This document shows, in pieces, positions 43,657-52,800 of a DNA stretch of 60,517 nt (positions are counted from its first letter, which is position 1; every line of letters begins with the position of its first letter). The notes beneath the pieces are model-generated. The model was not told where the DNA came from, did not search any database, and saw only the letters and a program-made list of their open reading frames with translations. This stretch comes from an uncultured Acidobacteriia bacterium. GTDB taxonomy: Bacteria; Acidobacteriota; Terriglobia; Bryobacterales; Bryobacteraceae. Where the stretch lies: NCBI GenBank assembly GCA_903923395.1, contig CAIXXM010000153.1, positions 1 through 60,517 of the forward strand, read 5' to 3'. The position numbers and the translations under genes were made by a program.

Positions 43657-44405
43657 GCACGCTGACTCCAGGGAAGGGCACAACCCCGCAAGGCGCAGCC
43701 AGTGAGCAGGAAGCTTCGCGCTGGGTCAGGCACATGTTCGGGCGCGTCGCCGGGCGATATGACCTGGCGAACCACTTGCTTTCCGCAAATATTGACCGCA
43801 ACTGGCGGCGTCATACGGTTTCGCGGGTGAGGGATATTCTGCACCGGCCCGGTTCGCGTGTGGTGGATCTTGCCTGTGGTACGGGCGATCTGCTGGTCGC
43901 CATGGAGCGCGAAGCTGGGAGGCCTCTGATTGGAAGTGACTTTTGCCACCCCATGCTGGCAGGCGCGCAATCAAAGCTGGCCCGCACACGGCTGCGGTCC
44001 GCACTGGTGGAGGCGGATGGTCTGGCGCTGCCCTTTCCCAACCAGTCACTGGACCTGATCACCATTGCCTTCGGCTTCCGCAATTTTGCGAATTATGAAG
44101 CCGGATTGGTGGAAATGCGGCGCACGTTGCGACCGGGCGGCGCTTTGGCGATTCTGGAATTCACCACACCTCCCAACGCAACATTCGCGGCTGTTTATAA
44201 CTGGTACTCGCGCCGGATTCTGCCGGTGCTGGGCGGTGCGATTTCCGGCGCGCCTGAAGCCTACTCTTACCTGCCGGAATCTGTGCGCAAATTCCCCGGC
44301 GCTCCGGAACTGGCGGAGCTGATGCGCTCCACCGGTTTCCAGACCGTGACCTGGGAATACCTGACGTTCGGCATCACTGCCCTGCACATCGCCAGGACAG
44401 CCTGA
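43653..44405 (+). CDS. ubiE: Demethylmenaquinone/ubiquinone C-methyltransferase
   Basis: A 250-residue UbiE/MenG, which methylates the ring of demethylmenaquinone (menaquinone is expected in Acidobacteriota). Family motifs: HMFGRVAGRYDLANHLLSANIDRNWRR near the N-terminus, SAM motif VVDLACGTGDLLVAM, DGLALPFPNQSLDLITIAFGFRNFANYEAGLVEM, LRPGGALAILEFTTP, and LPESVRKFPGAPELAELMRSTGF. The GTG overlapping the aroB stop is the chosen start; a TTG two codons earlier is possible. Together with aroB it forms a unit supplying chorismate-derived quinones. Confidence 0.93.
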   Translation: MSTLTPGKGTTPQGAASEQEASRWVRHMFGRVAGRYDLANHLLSANIDRNWRRHTVSRVRDILHRPGSRVVDLACGTGDLLVAMEREAGRPLIGSDFCHPMLAGAQSKLARTRLRSALVEADGLALPFPNQSLDLITIAFGFRNFANYEAGLVEMRRTLRPGGALAILEFTTPPNATFAAVYNWYSRRILPVLGGAISGAPEAYSYLPESVRKFPGAPELAELMRSTGFQTVTWEYLTFGITALHIARTA

Positions 44406-44408
44406 GCC

Positions 44409-45539
44409 CTACTCGAACAAGTGCGGCACAAACCGGCTGAGGTTATTCGTAATTCCCTCCGCCTCGCGGATCCCCATACCCGCCGGACCCTGGTCCATGA
44501 TGTACCAACTGCCGATCACTGGCGTTTGTCCGTTGAACACAGGTGCCGATGCCAGCTTCTGGTAGACGAACGGCCCACTATACGGCCCCGGCGTGGAAAA
44601 ATCACCGCGCTGCGTGTGGAGCGTGACATTGGCTCCTTCGCGGCTGAGCAGGGGCTTGCGTGCATACTCGGGCATGTCGCGGGGGCCGTCCAGAAATGCC
44701 GGCAGAAGATTGGGATGGCCCGGGAACATCTCCCAAAGAATCGCGAGCAACCCTTTGTTGGACCACATCATTTTCCAGATCGGTTCAATCCAGTCCATCG
44801 CCTGTTGGCAGCGCAGAATCTCGTTGCCGAAGTCTTTGAGCAGCCACTCCCAGGGATACAGCGCGAAGAGGCTGTGAATGGTCTGGTTCTTCAGGTCTTT
44901 GAAGGAATGGTCAATGCTGTTCCAGCCCAGATCCCGCACGGCCAGGTGTTCGGTGCGGATGCCGGCCTGTTCCGCGGTGTCCCGCAGATAAGTGACTGTC
45001 ATCCAGTCCTCGTTGTCCTTCATGCAGGTGAAGTGCAAGGGGTGGCTGGACTTCAGATAGGGCTTCAAATCTTTCCACTTCGCGATGAGTTTTTCGTGAA
45101 GAGAATTGAACTGGTCCGCTTTGGGGCGAACATCCTGCAACCACTGCCACTGGATGACGGAAGCTTCCAGCAGAGAAGTTGGTGTGTTGGCGTTGTATTC
45201 CAGCAGTTTGGGCGGCGATTGCCCGTCGTACATCAAATCGAAGCGCCCGTAGAGCGATGGCGGCTCTGCGTTCCAGGCCGCGATGATTGCCCCGCGGGCT
45301 TCGTAAGGAATCCCGAGGCTTTCAAAACGGTCATGGTCGATGATGTACTGGCCGGCCTCCAGGCACAGCCGGTGCAACTCTTCGGTGGCCGCTTCCAGCA
45401 TGTCGACTTCCGCTGCTGAAAAGAGATAGCAGGCGGATTCATCCCAGTACGGCTGCCCATTGGGCGTGTGATAGATCAAGCCACCGGCTTCGACTTTCTT
45501 CTGCCAGTCGCGTCTGGGGTCTAACGGAATCCGTCTCAT
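44409..45539 (-). CDS. Glutathionylspermidine synthase-family ATP-grasp protein (YgiC-like)
   Basis: A 376-residue protein matching the C-terminal synthetase domain of glutathionylspermidine synthase, as in E. coli YgiC and YjfC. Typical blocks: QPYWDESACYLFSAAEVDMLEAATEELHRLC, YGRFDLMYDGQSPPKLLEYNANTPTSLLEASVIQWQWL, NSIDHSFKDLKNQTIHSLFALYPWEWLLKDFG, and LLAILWEMFPGHPNLLPAFLD with RKPLLSREGANV (ATP-grasp residues). The amidase half of the bifunctional enzyme is absent. The peptide substrate is unknown. Its ATG follows the stop of the lipoprotein gene with no gap, and the Gly-codon-rich end of that gene supplies GGAGG as ribosome-binding site. Confidence 0.93.
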   Translation of the reverse strand: MRRIPLDPRRDWQKKVEAGGLIYHTPNGQPYWDESACYLFSAAEVDMLEAATEELHRLCLEAGQYIIDHDRFESLGIPYEARGAIIAAWNAEPPSLYGRFDLMYDGQSPPKLLEYNANTPTSLLEASVIQWQWLQDVRPKADQFNSLHEKLIAKWKDLKPYLKSSHPLHFTCMKDNEDWMTVTYLRDTAEQAGIRTEHLAVRDLGWNSIDHSFKDLKNQTIHSLFALYPWEWLLKDFGNEILRCQQAMDWIEPIWKMMWSNKGLLAILWEMFPGHPNLLPAFLDGPRDMPEYARKPLLSREGANVTLHTQRGDFSTPGPYSGPFVYQKLASAPVFNGQTPVIGSWYIMDQGPAGMGIREAEGITNNLSRFVPHLFE

Positions 45540-45902
45540 TTATTCACCGCCTCCGCCACCGGAACCAGATCCACCGCTGCCATGGGCTCCGCCGGAAGCA
45601 GCCTCGCCGGAACCGCCGACCACACCGCGCGTTGTGCCTGCGCCCGCTGAGGGTGCGGCTTGTGGCGAGAGGGAACCACCCGTCATCGGCGTGCCGAACG
45701 GGATATAACCGCGCGGCCCGCCGTAATACCAAACGAAGCCCCCCGTATGACCGGGAACACCACCGTTGCCCCCGCAGTATTTATCGTCGACGACGCGATT
45801 ATTTGCATCGACGCAGTGCCTTGACGGCTTTTCGCTGCAACCCGCGAGCACAGCGGCTGCGGAGGCGACCAGAGTGAGTTGGATCGTACGGGAGCGTTTC
45901 AT
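45540..45902 (-). CDS. Small Gly-rich lipoprotein paired with the YgiC-like gene
   Basis: A 120-residue lipoprotein: basic start, hydrophobic core and lipobox LAGC with Cys22. A region with CVDANNRVVDDKYC, GFVWYYGGPRGYIPFGTPMTGG is followed by an Ala/Gly/Ser-rich low-complexity tail (about residues 85-120). In E. coli the ATP-grasp gene ygiC is preceded by a DUF1190-type lipoprotein gene ygiB; the same order and type of partner are seen here, although sequence similarity to YgiB is only suggestive (C-x-D then YC, then YYGG). Confidence 0.78.
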   Translation of the reverse strand: MKRSRTIQLTLVASAAAVLAGCSEKPSRHCVDANNRVVDDKYCGGNGGVPGHTGGFVWYYGGPRGYIPFGTPMTGGSLSPQAAPSAGAGTTRGVVGGSGEAASGGAHGSGGSGSGGGGGE

Positions 45903-45909
45903 AGCGGAC

Positions 45910-46266
45910 CTATTGAGGGATCGGGCGGCCCATCGACTTGTAAATGCCCTCGATGGTATCTACGTTGCTCTTCGCCTTCTTGTTCTGCGGATCGTACTTC
46001 AGCACTTCGCGGTAAGCCTTGAGTGCGGTGGTGTACTTCACGCGGGGCGGGACGCTGTCGTTGGCCATGAATTCATCGGCCTTCGACATGTTCGCGTCGA
46101 TGAGCGCGGTCTTGAGAGCGGGCGTCGGTTTGGCCTTATAGGCCACTTCCAACTGGGTGATGCCTTCGTCGAATTTCTTTTCGGCGATCTTCTTCTTGGC
46201 TTCGGCGATGGTATCGGCTGCGAAGAGCCCTGTGGTCAGGGCGAGGAGCAAAAGGATTGTACGCAT
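45910..46266 (-). CDS. Small exported TPR-like protein
   Basis: A 118-residue protein with a signal peptide (about residues 1-16). The helices resemble TPR units: EAKKKIAEKKFDEGITQLEVAYKAKP and TTALKAYREVLKYDPQNKKAKSNVDTIEGIYKSMG. It has two to three repeats, too few to name a family. Its stop is 7 bases before the lipoprotein ATG, so it probably leads the same minus-strand unit. Confidence 0.72.
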   Translation of the reverse strand: MRTILLLLALTTGLFAADTIAEAKKKIAEKKFDEGITQLEVAYKAKPTPALKTALIDANMSKADEFMANDSVPPRVKYTTALKAYREVLKYDPQNKKAKSNVDTIEGIYKSMGRPIPQ

Positions 46267-46278
46267 AATGACTATTCG

Positions 46279-46305
46279 ATTCTATCCGCCTGTGCGGAAT
46301 AGAAT
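46279..46305. promoter_or_regulatory. Inverted repeat in a divergent 37-base promoter region
   Basis: ATTCTATCCGC (46279-46289) and GCGGAATAGAAT (46294-46305) form an 11-base inverted repeat with one extra A in the right arm. It fills most of the gap between the TPR-like gene and the VOC gene. It may be an operator for a dimeric regulator or a hairpin near the VOC gene start. Confidence 0.4.
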
Positions 46306-47239
46306 GTTTTCGATGCCACGCCTCTGCCTTGCTCTGTTATTCGCGGCCCTGTTGAACGCACAGGGAACGCCCGCGCGCCCGAAGCTCACCGGACTGGCGC
46401 ACATCGCCCTGAGTGCGCATGATTTCGCGGCATCGAGAGCCTACTACCGGGATTTTCTCGGCTATGAGGAGTTCGCCACCCTGCCCAAGGCCGATGGCAG
46501 CGTCGGCACGGCATTCATCAAGATCAATGACCGCCAGTACATTGAACTTTCCCCGGAGAACCAGCCCGGCACGGACCGGCTGAAGCACATCGCGCTGGAG
46601 ACCGAGAACGCGGAAGCCATGCGGCTTTACCTGAAGAGCAAAGGTGTTGCGGTGCCTGATGCCACCCCCAAGGGAAAAAGCGGCAATTCCAACTTCATGA
46701 TTAAAGACCCAGAAGGCCATCAGGTGGAAATTGTGCAATACGAACCCGATGGCTGGAGCATGCGCGACAAGGGCAAGGCCATGCCCGCCACCCGGATCTC
46801 GACCCACATCCGCCACATGGGGCTCATTGTGACCAAGTTGGAGCCGATGAGGAAGTTCTATGAAGAGGTGCTGGGCTTCACGGAAACCTGGCGCGGCAGC
46901 AAAGACGGCAAGGTCCTTTCCTGGACCAACATGAAGCTGCCGGAGAGCGATGACTACATCGAGTTCATGCTCTACCCTGCTATTCCCGATCTTTCCGCAC
47001 AAGGCACGGCGCACCATATCTGTCTCGAAGTGGAGAATGTGGCGGCACAAACGGCGATTCTGGAAGCCCGTCCCGCCCGCGCGCTGTATAAAAGGAAACT
47101 CGAACCCAAGACCGGGGTCAATGGTAAGAACCAGGTGAACATCTATGATCTGGACGGCACGCGCGCGGAGCTAATGGAGCCACGAACGGCCAACGGCAAG
47201 CCCGTGCCGCCGTCGCCCGCGCCGCCGCCGGGAATGTAG
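46304..47239 (+). CDS. Exported protein with two VOC (glyoxalase-like) domains
   Basis: A 311-residue protein with a signal peptide (MFSMPRLCLALLFAALLNAQ). Two vicinal-oxygen-chelate domains follow: about residues 27-150 (LAHIALSAHDFAASRAYYRDFLGYEEF, YIELSPENQ, NFMIKDPEGHQVEIVQYEPD) and about 170-300 (IRHMGLIVTKLEPMRKFYEEVLGFTETW, YIEFMLYP, HHICLEVENV, NIYDLDGTRAELMEP). His and Glu residues at metal positions (HIAL...E; HMGL...E) are kept in both halves. A signal peptide on a VOC protein is unusual but common in Acidobacteriota. The substrate is unknown. The ATG at 46313 is an alternative start. Confidence 0.88.
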   Translation: MFSMPRLCLALLFAALLNAQGTPARPKLTGLAHIALSAHDFAASRAYYRDFLGYEEFATLPKADGSVGTAFIKINDRQYIELSPENQPGTDRLKHIALETENAEAMRLYLKSKGVAVPDATPKGKSGNSNFMIKDPEGHQVEIVQYEPDGWSMRDKGKAMPATRISTHIRHMGLIVTKLEPMRKFYEEVLGFTETWRGSKDGKVLSWTNMKLPESDDYIEFMLYPAIPDLSAQGTAHHICLEVENVAAQTAILEARPARALYKRKLEPKTGVNGKNQVNIYDLDGTRAELMEPRTANGKPVPPSPAPPPGM

Positions 47240-47463
47240 TTGCGGTCCCATTCCAGAACCAGACAGAACTGTTCGTGAACAGAGTTTGCATGCTTGTCTT
47301 GGCTTTGCGGTTGGGGCAGTCTTGCCCGTAACGGGGGCGGCATGCTCGAAAAGGGGGGACAGTCACGGCCAGGTGAGCGGCGGAGGAGCGGACAATCCGC
47401 AGGTATCGCTAACGCGACTCACTGACCATCCGGCGTTTGGGGTGAGGGCGGAGAAACGTCCTC
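47240..47463. other. Intergenic region with G-rich and inverted-repeat fragments
   Basis: A gap between convergent genes. It contains AAAAGGGGGGACAGTCACGGCC near 47349-47370, similar in style to dispersed GGGGACAGTCAC repeats known from several bacterial genomes. No ORF was accepted. Confidence 0.3.
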
Positions 47464-47495
47464 CGCAAAAGGGCAGGCATGCCTGCCCTCTGCGG
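47464..47495 (-). terminator. Intrinsic terminator of the beta-propeller gene at 47502-48515
   Basis: The palindrome GGGCAGGCATGCCTGCCC (47471-47488) has outer CCGCA/TGCGG arms and, on the minus strand, TTTT directly after the GC-rich stem. It begins within a few bases of the stop codon. Confidence 0.65.
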
Positions 47496-47501
47496 TTGAA
47501 G

Positions 47502-48515
47502 TTAAAACTTCGAAGGATCAATGCGCCACACGTTGTGCGCGCGCAGGTTGGAGAGCCAGACACTGCCGTGCGCCACACGGATGGAGTCGCCGCCGTCGCC
47601 GGTCCACTGGCGGACAACGGTGTTCGTCGCAGGGTCGATTTCCGTGATCGGAATCTGGAAGATCGTGGCCCACACGTGACCATTGCCGAAAGCGATTTCG
47701 CCGCCCGTGCCGGGAATACCGGCTTCAATCGTCGCGGTCACCTTGCGCGTCTTTGAATCCACGCGGCTCAACGTGCCATCGCCCTGGTTGAGAGTCCAGA
47801 GGGCACCTGCACCGAACGTAATGAAGCGCGGACCGGGGCCGACCGGGATCTCGTCGGTCACCTTGTTCGTCTTGGGGTCCACGCGGTTGACGACGCTCTT
47901 TTCCGGACTTGCCACCCAGATTGCGCCATCGCCGTAGTAGGCGGAAACGGAGCCGGGGGCAACGTCAATCGTGGCCGTGACTGTATTGGTCTTGGGGTCA
48001 ATGCGTGCGAGCTTGCCCGCCTTGTCGCTCAGCAGCCACACGGCTTCCGGGCTCGCAGCGAGCAGGCCTTCGCTGTCCGCGATCGTGGTTGGAATCGTGG
48101 CCGTGATGGTGTTGGTCTTGATATCCACGCGGGACACGGTTTTGTCACCGCAATTCGGCACCCAGATGCTGCCGAAGCCCGCGGTCAAACCGGAACACGG
48201 CTTTGTGCCAACGGTGATATCGGCGGCAATTTTATTGGTCTTGATATCCAGCCGGTGAATTTGATTCTTGGGTCCATTGGCCACCCAGACGGCATCCTCG
48301 GTGACGACCTGCCAATCGGGCGTGCCACCTGTATCGAAGACCGCGACGGGCGTGATTGTGGTCATCTCACGTTTCACGCCGGGTGCGGAAACTCCCGGAG
48401 GCGGCGGGCGCTTCGTGCGCTTTTTCTTGGCGGCATCCGCCGGATCCTGTGCCCAAACGGCAATGGCTGCGACGGAAACGCAGAGCAGGGAAGTGGTGAA
48501 GGAACGGAAAGTCAT
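47502..48515 (-). CDS. Exported YVTN/virginiamycin-B-lyase-like beta-propeller protein
   Basis: A 337-residue protein with a signal peptide (about residues 1-22), a Lys/Arg/Pro-rich linker, and about six propeller blades. Each blade reads like VWVANGPKNQIHRLDIKTNKIAADI, IWVPNCGDKTVSRVDIKTNTITATI and IWVASPEKSVVNRVDPKTNKVTDEI. This repeat is shared by Vgb-like lyases and YVTN proteins; the lyase active-site His residues were not verified. The blade KPCSGLTAGFGSIWVPNC holds two Cys. It is the second of two neighbouring paralogues on the minus strand, 15 bases after the first, and probably co-transcribed. Confidence 0.88.
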   Translation of the reverse strand: MTFRSFTTSLLCVSVAAIAVWAQDPADAAKKKRTKRPPPPGVSAPGVKREMTTITPVAVFDTGGTPDWQVVTEDAVWVANGPKNQIHRLDIKTNKIAADITVGTKPCSGLTAGFGSIWVPNCGDKTVSRVDIKTNTITATIPTTIADSEGLLAASPEAVWLLSDKAGKLARIDPKTNTVTATIDVAPGSVSAYYGDGAIWVASPEKSVVNRVDPKTNKVTDEIPVGPGPRFITFGAGALWTLNQGDGTLSRVDSKTRKVTATIEAGIPGTGGEIAFGNGHVWATIFQIPITEIDPATNTVVRQWTGDGGDSIRVAHGSVWLSNLRAHNVWRIDPSKF

Positions 48516-48530
48516 TCGGAAAGTCCTTAA

Positions 48531-49529
48531 TTATTCGGCCAGTGTGGCGGCGACGCGCTTGGGGTCGATGTGGAGAAGTTTGCCGGAGGCATCGGCGAGC
48601 CAAAGTGCTCCAGGGGAAGTCAGAATGGTGCCACCGCCCTCACCCAGGAACTGCTGAACAACGCGCTCCTTTTCCGCCAGCGGACTGATCCGCGTGATGG
48701 GTGCGCCGGATTGCGAAACCCACACGGAACCTTCGCCTACCGTGATGGCGCCATCCAGTCCCGGCGTTTCGATCGCGATGCTCTTGATCACCTTGTTGGT
48801 CTTCGGGTCTATGCGCTCGACCTTGCCTTCCTTCTTGCAGAAAGCCCAGATGGAGCCTTCGCCGGCAGCCACGGAAACGGGCGCATCGGAAACTTCAATG
48901 GTCTTTTCAATCAAGTTGGTGGCGGCATTGATCCGCAGCACCTGGTTGAGTGACGGGCAGGCAATCCAGAGAGCGGTTTCCGCGAAGATGAGGCTGCGGC
49001 AGCCGGAGGGCAAACGGAATTCGCCGACAATGGCGTTCTGGTCCGGGTCGATCCGGCTCAGTGTCGTCTTGCCATCGGTGAGGATCCAAATACTGTCAGT
49101 GCTTGCGGCAATGCCGCCGGGAACCGTAGGCGCTCCTCCGGCGATGGTAGCCGTGGGCTTGCCGGTCTTGGGATCCAGCCGAACCAGTGTCCCTTCCGCA
49201 CAGGAAGGAACCCAAAGACTGGTGAAGGCGGAGACCATGCCGGAGCAGGGCTTCTTCACGGTTGCAATCGGCTCGCCGGGTTTATTCGTCTTGGCGTTGA
49301 TCTTCTCGATGACGTCGTCTTTGAGGTTGATGAAGAGAGATTCGGAAAAGAAGAGCCAGTCGGGTTTTGCGGGTGCGGGCAACTCCGCCTCAGCCTTCAA
49401 CTGCGCGTAAGGAATTACGACGCCGGGTGTCTTGACTCCGATGGCCGGCTTCACGACGGGCTTTTTCTCTGCGCCGTATGCGGCTGCGGACGCAAGTGTC
49501 AGTACTGCGATGAGATTACGCGTGGACAA
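48531..49529 (-). CDS. Exported YVTN-type beta-propeller protein, paralogue
   Basis: A 332-residue protein from a TTG start with AGAGG 8 bases upstream; no ATG precedes the signal peptide (NLIAVLTLASAAAYG). Blades follow the pattern LWVPSCAEGTLVRLDPKTGKPTATI, IWILTDGKTTLSRIDPDQNAIVGEF, IWAFCKKEGKVERIDPKTNKVIKSI and VWVSQSGAPITRISP. The Cys-bearing blade KPCSGMVSAFTSLWVPSC matches its neighbour at the same place, so the pair arose by duplication and the two Cys are conserved, possibly a disulfide. Function unknown; no substrate can be inferred. Confidence 0.86.
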   Translation of the reverse strand: MSTRNLIAVLTLASAAAYGAEKKPVVKPAIGVKTPGVVIPYAQLKAEAELPAPAKPDWLFFSESLFINLKDDVIEKINAKTNKPGEPIATVKKPCSGMVSAFTSLWVPSCAEGTLVRLDPKTGKPTATIAGGAPTVPGGIAASTDSIWILTDGKTTLSRIDPDQNAIVGEFRLPSGCRSLIFAETALWIACPSLNQVLRINAATNLIEKTIEVSDAPVSVAAGEGSIWAFCKKEGKVERIDPKTNKVIKSIAIETPGLDGAITVGEGSVWVSQSGAPITRISPLAEKERVVQQFLGEGGGTILTSPGALWLADASGKLLHIDPKRVAATLAE

Positions 49530-49865
49530 TCCGTTTTACCTCTAAGGTGTTGAAGATCAGAAACCAGACAGGGGGAGGTGGGATCGCGCGTCAGGGCGGA
49601 TATGAGTCTTAGGATAGCCCGGGAGTAGATAGAATTGCACGGGAATCTAAAATTTTCTTTACGAATGTGTTGCCTGTAATGCAGGTGTAAGCTTGTTGAC
49701 TGCGTGTAAGTTATTGATCTCATTTGACACCACACATAAGCCCGTGATAAACATTCGTTCACGGCGTGCTACGTTGATCCGCCCGAATTCCAACTACCGC
49801 CCCTGTCCCGGCGGCACCCCTCCCAGTCGCAGTTTTTCTTGTAAGATTGACCCATAAAGGGGCTT
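49530..49865. other. Divergent intergenic region of about 340 bases
   Basis: AT-richer than its surroundings, between the propeller genes and the DUF1549 gene. No RNA gene or ORF was recognised. It must hold promoters for both directions; one candidate is listed separately. Confidence 0.45.
49724..49751 (+). promoter_or_regulatory. Candidate promoter of the DUF1549/DUF1501 unit
   Basis: TTGACA at 49724-49729 (perfect -35) is followed, after 16 bases, by GATAAA at 49746-49751 (4 of 6 to TATAAT). It would give a leader of about 110 bases before the ATG at 49866. Confidence 0.35.
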
Positions 49866-52800
49866 ATGCGCCGAGCCACAGAATCTGCCTTCCGAAACGT
49901 TTTTCCGCGCCTGACCTGCATTGCAGCAATGCTGGGCGGTGCGATGCTCCACGGGCAGGATATGCCCGCCAATTCACCGGATTACTTTGAAAACAAAGTT
50001 CGCCCGATCCTCGCCAACAACTGCTTTGGTTGCCACACGAACTCCGCCATGGGTGGACTGCGTCTGGACAGCCTGGAGGCGATGAAGAAGGGTGGCAAGC
50101 GCGGTGTCGCTGTCGTGCCCGGTGATCCCGAAAACAGTCTGCTCGTGAAGTCCATCCGGCAGACCGATGAGAATTTCAAGATGCCGCTCGGTGGCAAGCT
50201 CAAGCCTGCCGAAGTGACGGTGCTGGAAGCGTGGATCAAAGCCGGGGCCGTTTGGCCCAAGGCTGCCGCTGCTCCTGTCACGGCCGGCAAGACCGACGGC
50301 AAGTACGTGATCACGAAGGAAATGCGCAACTTCTGGTCGCTGCGTCCGCTGGCTGAGCCCAAGGCTCCCGCGGTGAAGGATACCAAGTGGGCGAAGACGG
50401 AAATCGACCGCTTCATTCTGGCGAATCTGGAGAAGGAAGGCTTGCACCCGGTCAAGGCGGCGAGCCGCCGTGATCTGATCCGCCGCGCCTATCTGGATCT
50501 CACCGGACTGCCTCCCACGGCAGAAGAAATTACTGCGTTTGAGAACGATAAGGCAGCAGATGCGTTCGCGAAGGTGGTGGACCACTTGCTTGCCTCGCCT
50601 CATTACGGTGAGCGCTGGGGCCGTTACTGGCTTGACGTGGCCCGCTTCGGTGAAGATGATTACCGCAGCTTGAACCCCAACCCCAAGGGTTACCGTCCCT
50701 ACCCGAATGCCTACGCTTACCGCGACTGGGTCATTCAGGCGTTCAACGACGATATGCCCTATGACCAGTTCGTGAAAGCGCAACTGGCGGGCGATCAGAT
50801 GGACCCCAAGATCCGCTATAAGATGCTGCCTGCGACTGGCTTCCTTGGACTAGGCCCGTGGTACTACGACAATGGCTCTTTTGAAGTTACCCGCGCCGAT
50901 GAGCGGCATGACCGTGTGGACGTGGTCACCCGCGGCTTCCTCGGTATGACGGCTGCCTGCGCGCGTTGCCACGATCATAAGTACGACCCGATTCCGCAGA
51001 CCGATTACTACGCTCTCGCCGGTGTCTTCTGGAATACGCAGTATGAAGAGTATCCGATGGCTCCGAAGAAGGTCGTCGACGAATTCAAGAAGCTGGAAGA
51101 AGATCTCGATAAGAAGCAGAAGATCGCGCAGGAAGCGAACCAGGCCGTCTCGGCGGAACTGTCCCGCGCTTATGCGTTCCAGATTGCGAATTACCTGCAA
51201 GGCGTTTGGGATGTAAGTGCCGCCAAGCCGAAGAAGGAAATGGCGCAGGTAGTGGATCAGCGCAAGCTCGATTACGAAGTGCTGGACCGCTGGGTCAAGT
51301 ACATGGCCAAGCCGACGGATAAGTATAAGAACAAAGCCGCCTGGCAGGAGATGGTCAAGAAGGGTACGGCTGGCAACGACGAGGTCAAGAAGGCTACCGA
51401 GAAATTCCAGGAAGAAGTCATCGCGGTCATGCTCGAAAAGAACGAGCTCGATGCCGAGAACAAAGTTATCGCGGCGAAGGATCTGGATGGCACCAAGCCC
51501 AAGAAGCGGACCGACAAACCCAGTAACTTCGTTTCCAACAAAGACTTCAACCCCGGCTCTGACCTTCGTCTGAAGGAGTTACCGGAAGAGCAGAATAACT
51601 TCTGGAGTGAAATCTTCCTGCGTGAAGTGAAGGATTCCGATGATCCCAACGCCATGGCTGGCGGCGGCCGACAGGGTAACCCCGGCGTTCTGCTGTTCCG
51701 CGGCTGGGCACTGGAATCCCGCATCGGCGCAGAAGCACAGGCCCGTTTGAAGGCAGTGCAGAATGACATTGACGAGGTACGCAAGAAGCTCGATCCTTAC
51801 TATCCGTTCATTCACGGCGTGAAGGACAAAGAGCAGATCAGCGAACTCGAACTCGCCATTCGCGGCAATCCCGAAAATCTCGGCCCGAAAGTGCCGCGTC
51901 ACTTCCTCAGCATGTTCTCTGAAGGCGACCCCGTGCCTCTGACCAAGGGCAGTGGCCGCATGCAACTCGCCGAAGAAATCGTCAAGCAGCCCATCGCAAT
52001 GCGCGTGATGGTCAACCGTATCTGGAAGGGTCACTTCGGAACGGGTATTGTGGATACGCCTAGCAACTTCGGTTATGGCGGCGAACGCCCCACCAATCCG
52101 GAACTGCTCGAATATCTCGCGAGCGACTTCAAAAAGAACGGCATGTCGATCAAGAAGCTGCAGCGCGAAATTATGCTCAGCGCTGTCTACCAGCTCTCCA
52201 CCGACATGGACCAGATCTCCTTCGACAAGGATTCCGGTAACCGTATGTACTGGCGGCAGAACCGCAAGCGCATGGACGCCGAACAGATCCGTGATTCCGT
52301 GCTCTATGTTTCGGGCAATCTGGAACCGGCCATGGGTGGTCCTTCGCAGGAACTGACCCCGGCCTTCAAGGAGCGCACGGTCTATGGGAAGGTTAGCCGT
52401 TACAAGCTGGATGCTTACCTCCAGATCTTCGACTTCCCGAGCCCGTCCATCAGCGCCGAAAAGCGCTTCACCACGACGGTGCCTCTGCAGCGTTTGTTCC
52501 TAATGAACAGCGACTTTATGCAGATCGAAGCCGAAGAACTTGCCAAGCGCGTGGCCAATGAACCGGATAACCGTTCGCGGATCAAGAAGGCCTATCAGTA
52601 TGCGTACGGTCGCCTGCCGAGTGAAGAAGAGATCGCGATGGGTCTCGAATATCTGCACACGGAACCGATGCGGGAATACGAAGAAAACAAGAACAAACCG
52701 CAGGATGATGCGGCGGGTGGCCGTGGTGGCCGCCGGCGCGGCGGGCCCGGCGGCGGTGGACCTGGTGCTGGTGGACCTGGTGCTGGTGGACCTCCCACTG

